This document shows, in pieces, positions 12,590 to 25,004 of a DNA stretch of 64,000 nucleotides. The stretch's first letter is position 1. Each line of letters begins with the position of its first letter. Under the pieces are notes generated by a model. That model was not told the origin of the DNA. It saw only the letters and a list, made by a program, of their open reading frames with translations, and made no database searches. Source of the DNA: Synchiropus splendidus (taxonomy: Eukaryota; Chordata; Actinopteri; Syngnathiformes; Callionymidae); assembly GCF_027744825.2 (NCBI RefSeq), contig NC_071348.1, positions 12,185,563 to 12,249,562 of the forward strand. The letters are read 5' to 3'. Made by a program: the position numbers and the translations under genes.

Positions 12590-13683
12590 TTTGTGAATTT
12601 ATTTAAAAAAAAAAAGTCCAAGTCACTCCAGAGGTGTAATTCAAGATGAGTATCTATATGAACTTCACAATATTTAGGTTCCTCTTTCATTTGTGTTCTG
12701 GGTCGACACCTCTTTATGCAAATCTGCAATCTTCATGCTTCACAAGCTTAAGCTTATATTGTTATTCTCAACACTGCAGATGGAATCCATCTCCATCAGA
12801 GTTTGAAAATATAATAGCTGCGCCGAGTCACGTCTTCCTTTCTCTGCTACTGTATTCCAGTGCTATGATTCCAGCACTTGACAGACTTGCTTCTCCTATT
12901 ACGATAGAACCTGCAGTGGCCGCTTTCTTCTGACTGCTTCTGACTACTTTAACTTCGAACCTTGACATTTCAGAGCTATTATTTTTTTGTTCACTTCTTT
13001 ATGTGATTTCTTGCTTCTGCTATTGGTCGCCATCTTGTGGCAAGGCCTGAGAACAACAGGTGACATTTTGAAATAGATATTTATACATCAAAGTAAAGCC
13101 TTGCAATTTAAGAATATTGGATATAGATACATACAAATACAATTGAAATGAGCTGAAACTGTGTTAATATTGTACTTGGAATAAAGTGGTTACATTTTAC
13201 GGAATTCTAATGAAACTGTGATAATTTCGCTTAAGAATAAGGGCCGACTACATGAGAAGATTCATTTATAAAAAAAATAAAAATAAAAATAAATAAAAAT
13301 TAGTAATTATTATCTATTGAAATGTTTTGTGTAAATGTGAATTTTCGTTTGGCTGCTGGCAACGGACAGAACAAAAGAGGGGGAGCCACTTAGGAGCCAG
13401 AGGGAGTAAAGGAAGAACACAATATTCCGTATGAACGTTGACTGTTTGCATTTAATACCCGACTAAAAACAAAACAACTTTATTTTGTTTGATGATAACT
13501 AGGTTGGACGATAGCCAAGATTGAATTGCACTTTGTTTAATACAGGATGTTCTGAATGTTGAAATTGTAAACAGGAGGGAGCTAGAAGTCAGATCATTCT
13601 CTCAGTCGACCTCTATTTTGTGACGCTGCAGTTTCTGCTATATTTATCTGCCTCTTCCTCCATCCACACTAACACACCCATAT

Positions 13684-13737
13684 AACAACAACAACAACAA
13701 CAACAATAATTGTTGTAATATTATTATTATTATTATT

Positions 13738-13824
<87 letters not shown>
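13684..13824. repeat. Microsatellite (AAC)n-(ATT)n-(AAT)n
   Basis: Paralogue of the tract at 4978-5124, with a shorter ATT block and a long AAT block. The complementary blocks can form a hairpin. Confidence 0.9.
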
Positions 13825-14476
13825 CTTACATATCATAAAGATATTTTGTTTAGTGCTTATAAAAAACTAACATCTTGACACATAAATAAATGTCAGCCTG
13901 GGACACTACCACCACGACTGAGGAGAGAGGAGAGTTATCTGGTATGATGTTGAGAAGAAAGCTGGAAACCAAGTCGAAAGGAACTAAAGCATGGAACAAT
14001 GGAGATGGATTCAAGATCTAGAAGACTACTAGAAGAAATGAAGTGGGAGCCGAACAGGACCATGACCTTCAAGCTTCAAGGCGTTCCAGGACAATGTCGA
14101 TGAGGTGATAGAGAGGGAGAGAATCGTGATAGGAGCAGTGGCCATGTAGAGGAGACGAGGATGTTAAGGAGTCAAGGACAGAGCTTCTGAGGACCAGAGG
14201 GTGGCAGGTTTTCCTAACAGATTCACCAGTAAATGGAAATAAAGACAAACAAGAGCGACCCCAAAAAAGGAGACAAACTCAAGGGGCCTCATAACAGATA
14301 AAGGAAGGGAAAGACAACCTGCATATTCATGGCAGAGACGAGTGAGATTCCTCCGGCCGAACGATCTACACTTCACCTGCCTCTCCTTCCTACTCATACT
14401 TGAAACCTTTAGCAGTTATCAGTACTAGTGAAGGGTAGATGAGGTATCATGAAACATTGTTCCAGGGTTGTTCCTA

Positions 14477-14595
14477 ATTTTCAGAGGCCACTAGATGTCG
14501 CTCTTGGTGTAGAAATGATGTGAGGTTTCATTAAATTCGTCATTCAAGTCCAAACATTTTACAGCAGACAGTGCCATCTGGTGGCCTCTGAAAAT
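14477..14595. repeat. Short inverted repeat (MITE-like), copy 2
   Basis: Arms attttcagaggccac and gtggcctctgaaaat, as at 5777-5895. This copy has better arm pairing (agatg/catct next to the core), so it may be closer to the ancestral element. Confidence 0.5.
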
Positions 14596-14916
14596 CAGGA
14601 CACTGTGTCATGAAACCTAGGCTCATCACTAGTCAGTACCATGTTGCAGTGACCAGTGCAAGTGGGAGTCTGTGGCTCAAAAAAGAGGCGTTTTAAGTTC
14701 TGATATTATGAAGTCAGAAGACATGACTCCTTTCCAGGCCCTCCAGGCCTCTGTGAAAACACACGCCTCACAGAAGTTGATAGATAAGAAATATTGTCCT
14801 TAAATAAGTACTGTGAGAGATTATGGACGTGAACAGAAGTAACTGGGATTAAAAACTAGCGTCACAGTGTTTTCAGCTGGTATTAAACACATGTAAAGAA
14901 CAACCATTGTGTGGGA

Positions 14917-14922
14917 TTTATT
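14917..14922 (-). promoter_or_regulatory. Candidate poly(A) signal of A2
   Basis: Minus-strand AATAAA about 230 bp past the A2 stop, at the same position as in A1. Confidence 0.35.
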
Positions 14923-15149
14923 TATACCAGAGGAGAAGATTTTCCAGAGAACAGTGGCAGCATGGTTAATTCACTATCATAAAACAGGCATGATGTGCAG
15001 ATGAAGCTTATGTACAATCTGATTCTGTTTTGCTTGTTATTAAAATACAGTTTTCATAGCATATAAAAGTATGCAGCATCTGTTATATACCAGCCGAACG
15101 GTGCATCACTTCACATTGGATTTAAACCAACAAGTCCTTGTTTTTGTTC

Positions 15150-18100
15150 TCAGAATTTAATCGTGGAATATTCAGTGTTTTCATCCTCACAGCGACTTGA
15201 TTTCCCGATCTTGTGCTTCACTCTGTTGTGTTTGAACTCCACATGAGAATAGTTCACCTCCTCCTCTCCCTCTTCACCGCTTGGTTTATTAGGGTGATGT
15301 GGTTTGGACACGACCGCGTACACAACATCTTGTCCTGGCTTGCTGCTAGAAAACAAAACAAAATTGAATCCTAAATTCGGAGATGAAAACGTCCAGTAAT
15401 GCTGACCCTTTGGCATAATGCACATTGGCATAGACCACAGATGCTTCCTCTGGGGGCACAGCTTGCACTTCCGGTGGTCTTTTAGCACTTGGGTTCTGCA
15501 AAGTCATGAGCACAAAAGAGTAAAGTAAACTCTCAGATTTGACATCTGCTTTATCATTAAGTTTGCAGAATCCCTGTTATCTATACATACAAAACTATTT
15601 CCTGTTTCTGTTCATTGCAGTTACTTGTGATCTCTGAAGTCTCTCCTCCACAGTAAAAGCCGTCATGTTTTTCACTTTGAGTTCCACACATGAAGCCTAC
15701 AGGTGGTTCTACGACGCTCATGTTGACTGCACTCATTCTCAAAAGCTTGATACCACAGCCATAATGTTCCTGACTGCGCCGCTCATGAACATGGATCTGA
15801 GGTGCAGACTGCTCCCACTCCTGTTTTCCACTCGCCGGTTCTTCTGTGCCTGTACTGGCTGAGCGAGCACAGGTCCAATGTTCAGAGAAAACACTTCCTC
15901 CTTGATGTCCTGATTTTCTTAATCATAAAAAACAATAGCCTTATCTCCTCTTTTTTGGTTTCTGCTCTGTTGAATATCTTTCCAGGTCTCCTGGATGTGA
16001 CTCTCGTTCCCCTCTGTTTTTAGACAGTAATACTACTTGTTTATCTTTTCATTATATCCATCAATTTGTTCAGTTTTTTACAATTCATATCCGTCTCTCC
16101 AGCTTTCTTTTTTTTTTTTTCTCAAATGGTCCGTGTAGAGACCATCTTCTTACATGCATCCTGTAGGCCTGTAGTGATCTACAACTTCTCATGAGGCCAG
16201 TTTTCATATTAGTCAGTGGGCAAAGATTAGCGCAGTTAACCTGACATAAAGGCAGTTGAACTTACAGCTCTGTGTTTGAGCCTCCTCTTGCACCTGTGGT
16301 TGGAAAGTATGACTGTTTAAACAGCACATTAAAACAGGGTATATAAAAATGTTTCTCTTTAATATTTACTTGATGAAGATGAGACCAGCCGCCAATGGAA
16401 TGAGCAGAAGTGAAGCAGAAATGAAGACATACATCAGGACTTTGTGAGAGGCTCCTGTATTGAGACATAATCAGTTCAAAATGATAAACTCACGTTTCTT
16501 TGTATGTTCTCTTCACTTCACCTTCTACAAACAGCTCCACTGGATCAGATCTTCTTTCACCTAACTGATTCAGGGCAGAGCAGTAGTAGATCCCAGGCTT
16601 GTCAGAGGTCACACTGTGGTTCTGCTGATCGGACACTTTGTCATCTCCTCTGTCATCCGTCGACTTCCTGTACCAGGAGTATCGGTGGATTGGTGGGTAG
16701 CTGCTGGAGCTGCATGTCAGCATCACTGAGCTCCTCTTGTCTGGCAACTGCAGCTCTTCAGCCTTCAGGACCTTCGTTTCTTTTGGAGCATCTGAGGAGT
16801 GTGGCATAGTTCTTTTTTAAATATTTATGACATGACTCTTTATCAATAAACAGTGTATTTATCTGTCAAATTTTTTCTATACGTCTATTAAAGTGAAATT
16901 CCAAGTGAAATGAACATATGAGTAAGTCATTAAAATGCTTTGTTGCAAAGCAAAACTACTCACATTGAACCACCAATTCTCTCCGCTCACTTGTCCTGCT
17001 TCCTTCAGAGTTTGAGGCGATGCACTTGTAGCTCCCTGCGTGGTGCACAGCAGCTTTAGTGGTGTAGACGAGGACATTGTTGTGGACCCCATTCTTGTTG
17101 GAGTCTGAGGACACATTCACTGAACTGGACCCGGTCTCTCTGATCAAGGTGAGAGTTGAGGGTGGAAAACTGTCCACAGTGCATCTGATAGTGAAGGTCT
17201 GACCTTCTGTGACCTGAGTGTACATGGACAGTTTGAGGTTTGATGGAGCATCTGTGGAGAGGAAGCAGAGTAGTTTGGACAATTTCCTCTTTTCCTCTTT
17301 CTTTCTTTGGTTTACAGCGTGTTTTAATGTGTCTGAAAAATGAGGAAAAAGTTAAAATAACAGCTGGAGAAGAAGAAGCTCACTGTGACACATAGTTTTA
17401 AGGAACTGGGAAAAAAGTCAAGTAAAAGTCATGCTATCAATATTGCATGACTTATTGAAGGAAGACAAATTCAATGAAAATGGACATATTTGTTTGATCG
17501 TATTAGGGAGGGAAAATAAGTGAAAACACTGCACTGTTGAGAGCACAAAAAAAAAGACGACAGATATGAAAGAAAACATGGAACAAATGCTACATTTTAA
17601 CATATTACCTGGAAATATATAAATGAGAGACTTGCTGAAGTGAGGTCAGACAGGAGCAGGGGAAATAAAGCACTTTCCTCGGTTCAGTAACTATAAACAA
17701 CATGGCCAAGAAGCTAGACTCTGAGGTGAGTCAATGCAGCACTGAGAGTGAGTCACTCACACTGTACTTGGAAGCACTGTGGTGCACTATGATCTGTGCC
17801 GATGCTGTTGGTGGCGCTGCACACGTAACAACCTTCATCAGATCTCTGCACTGTCTCAATGGTCATGGTGCTGCCCCAGTATTTGGACTGGTACTGGGAG
17901 AGTGGAGTGTGTCTGGAGGAGCCATGGAACCAGGAGAAGCTATGAGCTGCAGGAGAGGCCTCAGTGACACACGTTAATCTGAGCTCTTTTCCAGCGCTGA
18001 CTCTCCCGTTTAGACCAGAGGGGACTTGAACTCTTGTGTTCCTGGGTTGGTCTGAGGAACAGAAACACTTTCAGCTTGTTTGAATGTTTTGTCATGTTTT

Positions 18101-20087
18101 CACAGTGGACTCACATTCAACTTGAATCTGAAGTGGGTCTGATGTTCCAGCACCAATGGAGTTCCAGGCAGTGCAGGTATAAAAACCTGCGTGCTCAGGC
18201 TGGATGGATCTTACTGTGTAAGTCTGAGCTGAAGACACATCTCGCTGATCCTTCTGCCACTGAAAGCTTGTGGCTTCTGGGTTGCTTCTCTTCACTGTAC
18301 ATCTTAAATCCATCCTCTGTCCTCGCCGTATTGATGTGGCAAATGCTGTGATCTCAACTTCTGGTGAGACTGGGAATAAAGTTGAAAGTTAAATATGAGA
18401 GTTAGTTTAAGTCAAGAGAATAAATGAATCAGCCTTTCTAGGATCTGAGAAGAGCAGGGAGGAAACAAAAGGTTTATGGAGGAGTTAAAATGTCTGGCAG
18501 ATGCTGCTCTCTTATTGGCTGCCCATAAAAAAAATAATTTTTATTTCAAGAAAAATCACTGAGAAAAAGGGAGCTAAAGTAATGAAAAATCATCACTAAG
18601 TATCTTCGAATTGGAATCGGAAATGGACCTGGATTGTGTTAAGTCTGGGTTAAATACCAGGCCTTTTGCATCACTGCAGTGTTGTACAGTGCTGTTTTAA
18701 ACTGATATGTCTGACAGAAAACTCCTGGTGAAAATTAGAGAGAAAGCAGATGCCAACTAAGCCGCCACTGAAATCCATGATTGACGTCGAGCTACTGACT
18801 GAACTCTGTGGAGGTCATTGCATTTGAAACAAACTTTAATGAGGATAAAGCAACAAATAGAAAGGATTGTCTCACACTGAACATCCAAATCAAGACTGGA
18901 ATCTTCATGTCCGTGCTTATTTCTGGCTTCACATCTGTATCTTCCACTCTGTGAGACTGTGATGGATGGGATGATGAGATCTTGTCCTTGGCTCTGTGCC
19001 TGATCTGGTTGCAACCAGTGGTAGGTGGGTGCAGGATTCCCACTCGCTGAACATGTCAGGGTCACTGTGTCCTCCACAGCAACACCTTCCCTTCTGTCAG
19101 GATTAGTGACCCTCACCTCCACGTTCCTGGGTCCATCTGAACAGAAAATATAATCATTATGTTTTGCATTTTTGTTGACACTGAAAGGGACTTTGACTTA
19201 CATTCGACAGTTAGAGTGACACTGCGGATCAAGTTTGGGTCGGTGTTGCCTTGAGTCTGACAGGAGAACTGCCTCCCATTGTCCTGCCAGCTGGCTGTGA
19301 AGTTGCTAGTTGCTGTCCTGCTGTGTTCATCACCCTGAGGTTGCACTGAGATTCCTCGTTGGTCGAGAGGTTGAATTTGAGGACGGGAGGGGCACGAGGA
19401 CAAGGTGGAGCAGCGGAGAGTCACTGATCTGGACTCTGTAACAGGAGCCGGTTCCTCAAACCTGATGAGGCATGGGTTCGCTGCAAAATGAAACTTTTAT
19501 TCCGTAAAAATGAAACATTTCTGACTATATGAATCACATTCTCTTAATTATATGTGTACATTGGGGACATTTTTTTTTTATCATTATTATTATATTTGAA
19601 GTAACAGGTTGAATTGAACTTACCTTGGACTGACAGAAGAACAGGCTCTGAGCTCCATTTCTCCCCTCTTGATGGGAAATATCCAAAAGAATAGCTTCCA
19701 CCATCATTTTTGTTCAGGTTGCAGATCGAAATGGTGAGCTGTTTCTCTGCTCTTTGGTAAGTCACTCTGTTGCTATACTGTGGACTGATGGGGCGTTTTG
19801 TGGGGTCTGTACTGTAAACAACAGTTCCAACCCACACTGGATCCTTGAACCAAGCCCAGTAGGCATTTCTACTGAGATATCCTGTGAAGCTCGCCTGTAT
19901 TGGAACGCAGGATCCCTCTGTGGCTGTCAGCTGTGAGCCAGTGAATGTAAATGATGGCACTGCTGCAGAACCTGCTGCTGGATGTCGTGTTGTCAGAGGA
20001 GATCTAAAACAGACAGGACGGTAAAATAAAACTCTTACCTGTTATGATAGTCAGAAGCAACAACAACATGAGTTTTTCTTTATCCAT
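15150..20087 (-). CDS. A2: B-cell receptor CD22-like, intact 7-Ig inhibitory receptor
   Basis: Exons: signal peptide 20039-20087 (MDKEKLMLLLLL...), V 19624-19977, C2 19202-19480, 18876-19136, 18115-18369, 17761-18051, 16964-17251, 16522-16791, TM 16370-16454, juxtamembrane 16266-16293, tail 15407-15495 and 15150-15345. The sum is 2445 bases, 814 aa plus stop. All Ig exons are phase 1, the TM exon ends in phase 2, and no internal stop was found. One V plus six C2 domains equals the domain count of mammalian CD22. Domains join through Y-x-P linkers (YQPRN, YAPSN). The tail carries VVYANV, VVYAVV, VNYSHV (ITIM consensus) and TEYSTI (ITSM-like). Family knowledge: CD22 is a B-cell membrane inhibitor acting through SHP-1. 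Unlike CD22, the V F-strand reads SYSFGYF with Gly where Siglecs have the sialic-acid Arg, so the ligand may differ. Orthology to CD22 rather than another Siglec is inferred. Confidence 0.82.
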
Positions 20088-21137
20088 CTTCTGAACTTAT
20101 ACAATCTGGAAGAAAATTAAAAAAAAATCACTAGCAGTTGCAACTGTCTCGGGCTCCAGGTGAGCGGGGTCAGCGTCACATGACAAAACATGGCACTGCC
20201 TCTGACTCTACTGTGAAAGCAAGGAAATGTCCCCCTGTTGCTGCTGGCTATGAGATAAGCTTTGAGATAACATGAAATTTGAAATAAAGATTTATATGCC
20301 AATGTTAAATCTTGTCATTTCTGTTTGTGAATGAATTAAACAAAAAAATTGAAACATAACATCGATCAATGAAGGGGTGGAGAAATACAACAAGAAGTAT
20401 ATAAAATGCATTTAATGAAGATAGAAAACTTCTCAGCTTCCGCACAAAATACAGTCATCTGAGCTGAAATAACCGGTGACGGTGTTCAGAGCTGCTCTCA
20501 CTATGTTCACTGTGTTTCCTTGGTTTTGGGCGTCTGTTTCCGTGTGCTCACTTGTGTGTTGGGACCGTCACCTCGGCCTGTGGTGACTTCAGCACAGCCA
20601 CGGTCCTTCCTGTTTTCTGTCAACTGCTTAAGGGTTTTTATTGAAGACGCTGGAACAATTCAAGTGTATTTGTGTGGAACTGTGGAGCCACAGCCTCTGC
20701 TCACTGGGAGCTGAGCCTCCAACGTTGCCTCCATTCATTCTGTGCAATATCCACGCTGGTGTTTGGCTTCACAGCAGTTTAGAGCAGTCCATTTTTTATT
20801 GAACCAGTTATTGCCTCTTGAAAGATCATCAGCTTTCTATGTGAACAATGAGATTCTTGAACATCTTTCTCTGATCGATCTTTCATCTTGTGGCTGTAGG
20901 TTAAACAAGGTCACCCAGTTACAAACATGAGCTCACATGTTCAGAGGTCAGGGTTTGTCACTGCACTTATGAAATGAATAGAATCTCACACATACTTGGA
21001 TAAAATGCCAGGATGTCAATTCATGTTTAGTCATTTTCCATCTGTCTGAACATGATGGAGTGAACCATCTCTGATCCTCACCAGCTGACCTTGTTACTGT
21101 ACAGTGAGTTTTCCTAAACACGAGCACGAGTTCTTAC

Positions 21138-21200
21138 CTCAGAGAAGATGAACAGGCAGCTGAAGGTGAACAATGATGCACGCAGAGGAGGTTCTCATGG
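21138..21200 (-). other. Candidate 5' non-coding exon upstream of A2
   Basis: On the minus strand a segment ending TCTCTGAG is followed by a donor (GTAAGA). It is conserved at 29494 (donor GTGAGT, upstream of A3) and 35016 (GTAAGA, upstream of A4). Just upstream of the A2 start codon there is a possible acceptor (ttcag, then AAGATGG). The segment contains a stop in the frame of its own ATG, so it would be 5' UTR. Its right boundary is unknown. Confidence 0.3.
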
Positions 21201-21852
21201 TCTGTCTTCGTCTCATGGAGAAAAACACACCCAGCTGTCGGCAAGAGTTTTGACTTCCTCCATCTGTGGTGAAGTGTCTGTTGGAGGAGGCTGCTTCATT
21301 AGCTTTCCTGTCGTCTTCAGCGGCTCAGACTTTCAGAGTGAAAATTCGCACAGATGCTGATCTTTGATTCAAATGAAGGCATGTAGCAAGTGGGAGGACA
21401 TGGTTATTGAAGTTCACTCCAACAACAAATGTATACTCTCTTCTTCTGTTCCACTTTTGCTTCAGGTGCTTCCACACTGGTCTTCTGCTGATTTGGCTCA
21501 ACCCAACTGGTGAACATGTGTAAGCTGGAGCCTGTGGAGCTGATCTGACTTTTAGAACTGTGTTTTTTTTCTAAATGCTTCTGGCACATTGACATAATGC
21601 ATGGATGCTAACTCACACTCATGTGCGACGGGGAGGGGAGGGGCTGCGCTGCCAGATTTCATTGGACCTGCTGCTGCTGTTGCTCAACAGTCGTGGTTTC
21701 GCTGGGGTGGATTTATAAATTAACTTGAAATTCAAGAGAAATGAGAAGTGTGACGTGGGTGTGTGAGACAAGCCTCATTCAACCTTTTAGTTGTTACTTT
21801 GCGCAAGTGTGTTTGATTTGTTCATGCTGCCGTCTTCAACACCAGAGGGACA

Positions 21853-22131
21853 ATGAGTCGGCGTCGGACTTCAGACCTTCAGCCTCCATCAACAGAAACC
21901 GATGTGTCTCAGCATTTGGAGGAAGAACATCTACTGTTCAGAGCCATGGAGCTGCAGAAAAAACTGAGTGAGGAGAGACATAAAATGAACCACTGTCTAT
22001 CATCATTTTCAGTTTCCAGCTCCTCCTCTCACAATAACAACATGAAGTTCCTTCTATTGTTTCTTCTGTCCGGGAAACTACAGCCTCAACTCTGTCTCTG
22101 TGGTCAGTCTTCACACCCATGTTGTGAGTGA
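21853..22131 (+). CDS. Small plus-strand open frame with coiled-coil-like segment, copy 1
   Basis: 92-codon frame starting MSRRRTSDLQ. It has a charged helix-like stretch (QHLEEEHLLFRAMELQKKL) and a hydrophobic C-terminal part. The copy at 30183-30458 keeps the frame with few changes. The helix-like part is also found in exons at 43667-43809 and 53200-53295. I do not recognise the family. It faces the 3' end of the A3 module (convergent). It may be a real small gene, or duplicated non-coding sequence that happens to be open. Confidence 0.3.
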   Translation: MSRRRTSDLQPPSTETDVSQHLEEEHLLFRAMELQKKLSEERHKMNHCLSSFSVSSSSSHNNNMKFLLLFLLSGKLQPQLCLCGQSSHPCCE

Positions 22132-22189
22132 TTTCATCTCTCTGCTGTGTGGAGAAGCGGTTTATTCACCAGTCTTCACACTTCTCTCG

Positions 22190-22202
<13 letters not shown>

Positions 22203-22262
<60 letters not shown>
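22203..22262. repeat. (TG)n microsatellite
   Basis: About 60 bp of TG dinucleotides preceded by a short (TC)n. Equivalent tracts of different length are at 30512-30561 and 36410-36518 in the other two modules. Confidence 0.95.
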
Positions 22263-22265
<3 letters not shown>

Positions 22266-22966
22266 AGAAATCCCCGACAACTTCACTGCTGGCTGTATTT
22301 TATTGCCAGTATCAGAAACAAAGGCTGCATGGTATGACACATTTTCTACAGATTCATACTTTAGGCAAAAACCAAACAAGCCACTGATTCACCACTTAAA
22401 CACATCCAACTTTAACATTATGACCATCAGCCTGATGCACTTTGCAAACATGACTCTAGTCTTGTAGCTATTTAGATAAGCACAGCACTTCTGCACTTCT
22501 GTCTGAGGGTTAAATATTTGAGTCCAGCGCTCTGTTGTCCAGGTTCTCATCTGCTTCTCTCCCTCTCCATGTTCAGGTGCTGGGCTTCATTCTTCCAGTT
22601 CGATGTCCACCTGCTGATAATCGTCATCTGTCTGTTGGAAAACAATTTTTTTTCAGAAAATACACTGACAGTTTGGAGAGTGTTTTTGTTCTGAGTTGTG
22701 AGAGAGTGATGCAGAAAGTAACAGACCAAAATGATGTTTTAAACCATGCAAACAAAAAAACCCTTTTCAGTGTTTCTGTTACTAGTGTTGTCTCTTATGG
22801 TGTCAGAGAGTTACCTGTGGATCATCTGCCATGTTCTCCATCTCAGCCGTTTCTTCTGTTCTTCCAAACTCCTTTTTACTGTGGAGGAAGTGATTGAGTA
22901 AATCCTGACTGTGTTTGGATGAAGAATGCAACTGCTCACTACTGCAGCCCTCTGTTCAGTCTGTAC

Positions 22967-23066
22967 CTGAAGTATTGGTGAAACAGGAAGAAAACGACTG
23001 CAGACAAAACAATCCTGGTCAAAAATGCTATCAGGAATTCCAGTTTCAAAAACTTTGTCAAAGAAC
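22967..23066 (-). other. Activating-type TM exon (Arg in membrane), A3 module
   Basis: 100-bp exon, phase 1 to phase 2, encoding KFLKLEF-LIAFLTRIVLSAV and FFLFHQYF. The Arg falls mid-membrane where the inhibitory B2/B3 exons have Gly (AFLVGVFL). It is followed by tail exons encoding SKKEFGRTEE and TDDDYQQVDIELEE, with no ITIM. The family precedent is Siglec-14/-15/-16 type receptors, which pair with DAP12 through a charged TM residue. Confidence 0.7.
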
Positions 23067-23509
23067 CTGCAGAAAGACCAGAAGAAAAATACATTTAAAA
23101 AGTGTTGTTTCCCAGGAGGTTTGAAAAAAGACACTTACTCTCATGATTCAGAACAAGAAGTTCCTGTTTTGTTTCTCCGTTCTCATGAGTGACAACACAC
23201 ACAACGGTCTTCACACTGTGGCCATCTTTCACACAGAAGCTGCTCCAGATTTCATCTCCTGATACGTTGGTCTGGATGTGAGAGTCACTGTGGTCGGTCA
23301 GCAGCAGCCAGGAGATGGAGGGTAAGGGGTGGCCCTGACTGCCACAGACACAAGTGAGAGCTGCTGAGTCCCGCTCACATCTAGAGCCATTCAAGATCCC
23401 AGCAAACCCTGAGAACATGCGCAGATTCACACCATCATTAACTCACTCATGTCAGCAGCAAATGAGGAGAGAACATGGAGCGTACAGGTCACAGTTGAGA
23501 ATCTCGCAC

Positions 23510-24100
23510 TCTCCTCTTGTCCTGTTTTGATCTCAGTCAATTCCTCTGCAGGACCGATCCACTTACACTCATCTGTTTTCAGAACCTCAACACCCTGCAT
23601 CGCCACCCACCCTCCTGCCTCTGTCTTTTTCATTCATTCAGTCTAGCACTTCTATCCAGCTTGTACCTCAAATTCTCCAGCTTATCCTTCAGCTCATCTT
23701 TACTCTCACTACAGATCACTATATCATCAGCAAACACCAGAGTCCCAGGAGACTCCTCCCTGACCTCACCTGTCAGTTGGTCCATCACCACATCAAACAA
23801 GAATGGGCTTAGAGCCGATCCCTGATGCACCCCTGAACTGACTCTGAAGCCCTCGGTCTCTCTTACAGCTCACCTCACCACCGTCTCCTCACACGTGTCC
23901 TCACACATGTCCTGCACAACCCTCACATGCTTCTCTGATGCTCTTGACTTCCTCATGCAACACCACACTGCCACTCCAGGAACTCAGACACAGGCTTTCT
24001 CCACATCTACAGAAACACATTCTATCTCCTCATGATGTCTGGACTTCTTTATCAGCGACCTCAGAGCAAAGAACATCTCTTTTTCAAGGGACAGGGAGCA
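23510..24100 (-). mobile_element. Non-LTR retrotransposon (RTE-like) reverse transcriptase fragment
   Basis: The minus strand reads HQGSALSPFLFDVVMDQLT followed by TLVFADDIVICSES (RT motif with the FADD catalytic box), then a thumb-like GVEVLKTDECK after a frame change. The 5' extension to about 24100 reads as the preceding RT segment with frame breaks. It sits between the family-A Ig exons of A3 and the family-B-type 3' exons. It is frame-broken and so inactive. Confidence 0.75.
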
Positions 24101-24437
24101 ACCCTCATCTGACCAACATCATCATTCATGTTTGGAGGTCTTTCCCGAAGAGAAGGAGGGTTTCACCAATCCACATGTCACTGGACGGTCAGCTCCACCA
24201 CTGGAGCCACAGGTGCTGCTGCTCTACAAACTGACTCATGTTCCACAGGAAACTTACATTTTTCTTCATTAATGAAATCTCACGTACTATTAGAGTAGAT
24301 TCTCATCAAAACCAACTACTAAATATTTGCAATTTCCAAAGTTATCAGTTGCTAGTTTTCATCGAATGACCAACTAGTATCACGGATGAGCTGTGCCAGT
24401 GAGTCCCTGTTTTTTTGTTTTGTTTGTTTCAATTAAC

Positions 24438-24495
24438 ATATTCCAGAGACTTTAAGCAGAAGTGGAGACATACTTCCGAACTGTTACAAAGGCTC
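24438..24495 (-). pseudogene. Dead A-type transmembrane exon of A3
   Basis: The acceptor is kept. The reading is GAFVTVRKYVSTSA and then TAA, where A1/A2 continue into the membrane helix (KYVFISASLL). Use of this exon would make a secreted ectodomain. Confidence 0.65.
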
Positions 24496-25004
24496 CTGGA
24501 GTGAAACGTCCAAAATGATAAACAATCTCACGTTCTCTTCACGCACCTTCTACAAACAACTCCACTGGATCAGATCTTCTTTCACCTAACTGATTCAGGG
24601 CAGAGCAGTAGTAGATCCCAGGCTTGTCAGAGGTCACACTGTGGTTCTGCTGATCCGACACTTCATCATCTCCTCTGTCATCCGTCGACTTCCTGTACCA
24701 GGAGTATCGGTGGATTGGTGGGTAGCTGCTGGAGCTGCATGTCAGCATCACTGAGCTCCTCTTGTCTGGCAACTGCAGCTCTTCAGCCTTCAGGACCTTC
24801 GTTTCTTTTGGAGCATCTGAGGAGTGTGGCATAGTTCTTTTTTAAATATTTATGACATGACTCTTTATCAATAAACAGTGTATTTTCCTGTCAAATTTTA
24901 TTTATACGTCTATTAAAGTGAAATTCCAATCACTCAGGAGAACATTGTGTAATTTCCATACCATGTTTTCAGTGTACGTCCTTGAACAGCAGGCTACTAC
25001 TCAC

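Larger units (their letters stand above)
12590..15149. other. Intergenic spacer A2/A1
   Basis: This is a paralogue of 3865-6449 with the same order of elements: microsatellite, inverted repeat, candidate poly(A) signal. No coding exon is seen. Confidence 0.6.
20088..22586. other. Spacer module M1 (between A2 and A3)
   Basis: First of three spacer modules (others 28559-30916 and 34439-37100). From left to right it holds the region upstream of the A2 signal peptide, a candidate non-coding 5' exon (21138-21200), a small plus-strand open frame (21853-22131), and a (TG)n tract. The last stretch before 22586 is the 3' flank of the activating-type tail and also recurs at about 39990-40150 and 44165-44330. 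Confidence 0.5.

Noticed and set aside
22100..22387. Plus-strand frames rich in CVCVCV over the (TG)n tracts (also 30427-30660, 36356-36725)
   Set aside because: Translation of dinucleotide repeats; no conserved sequence on either side.
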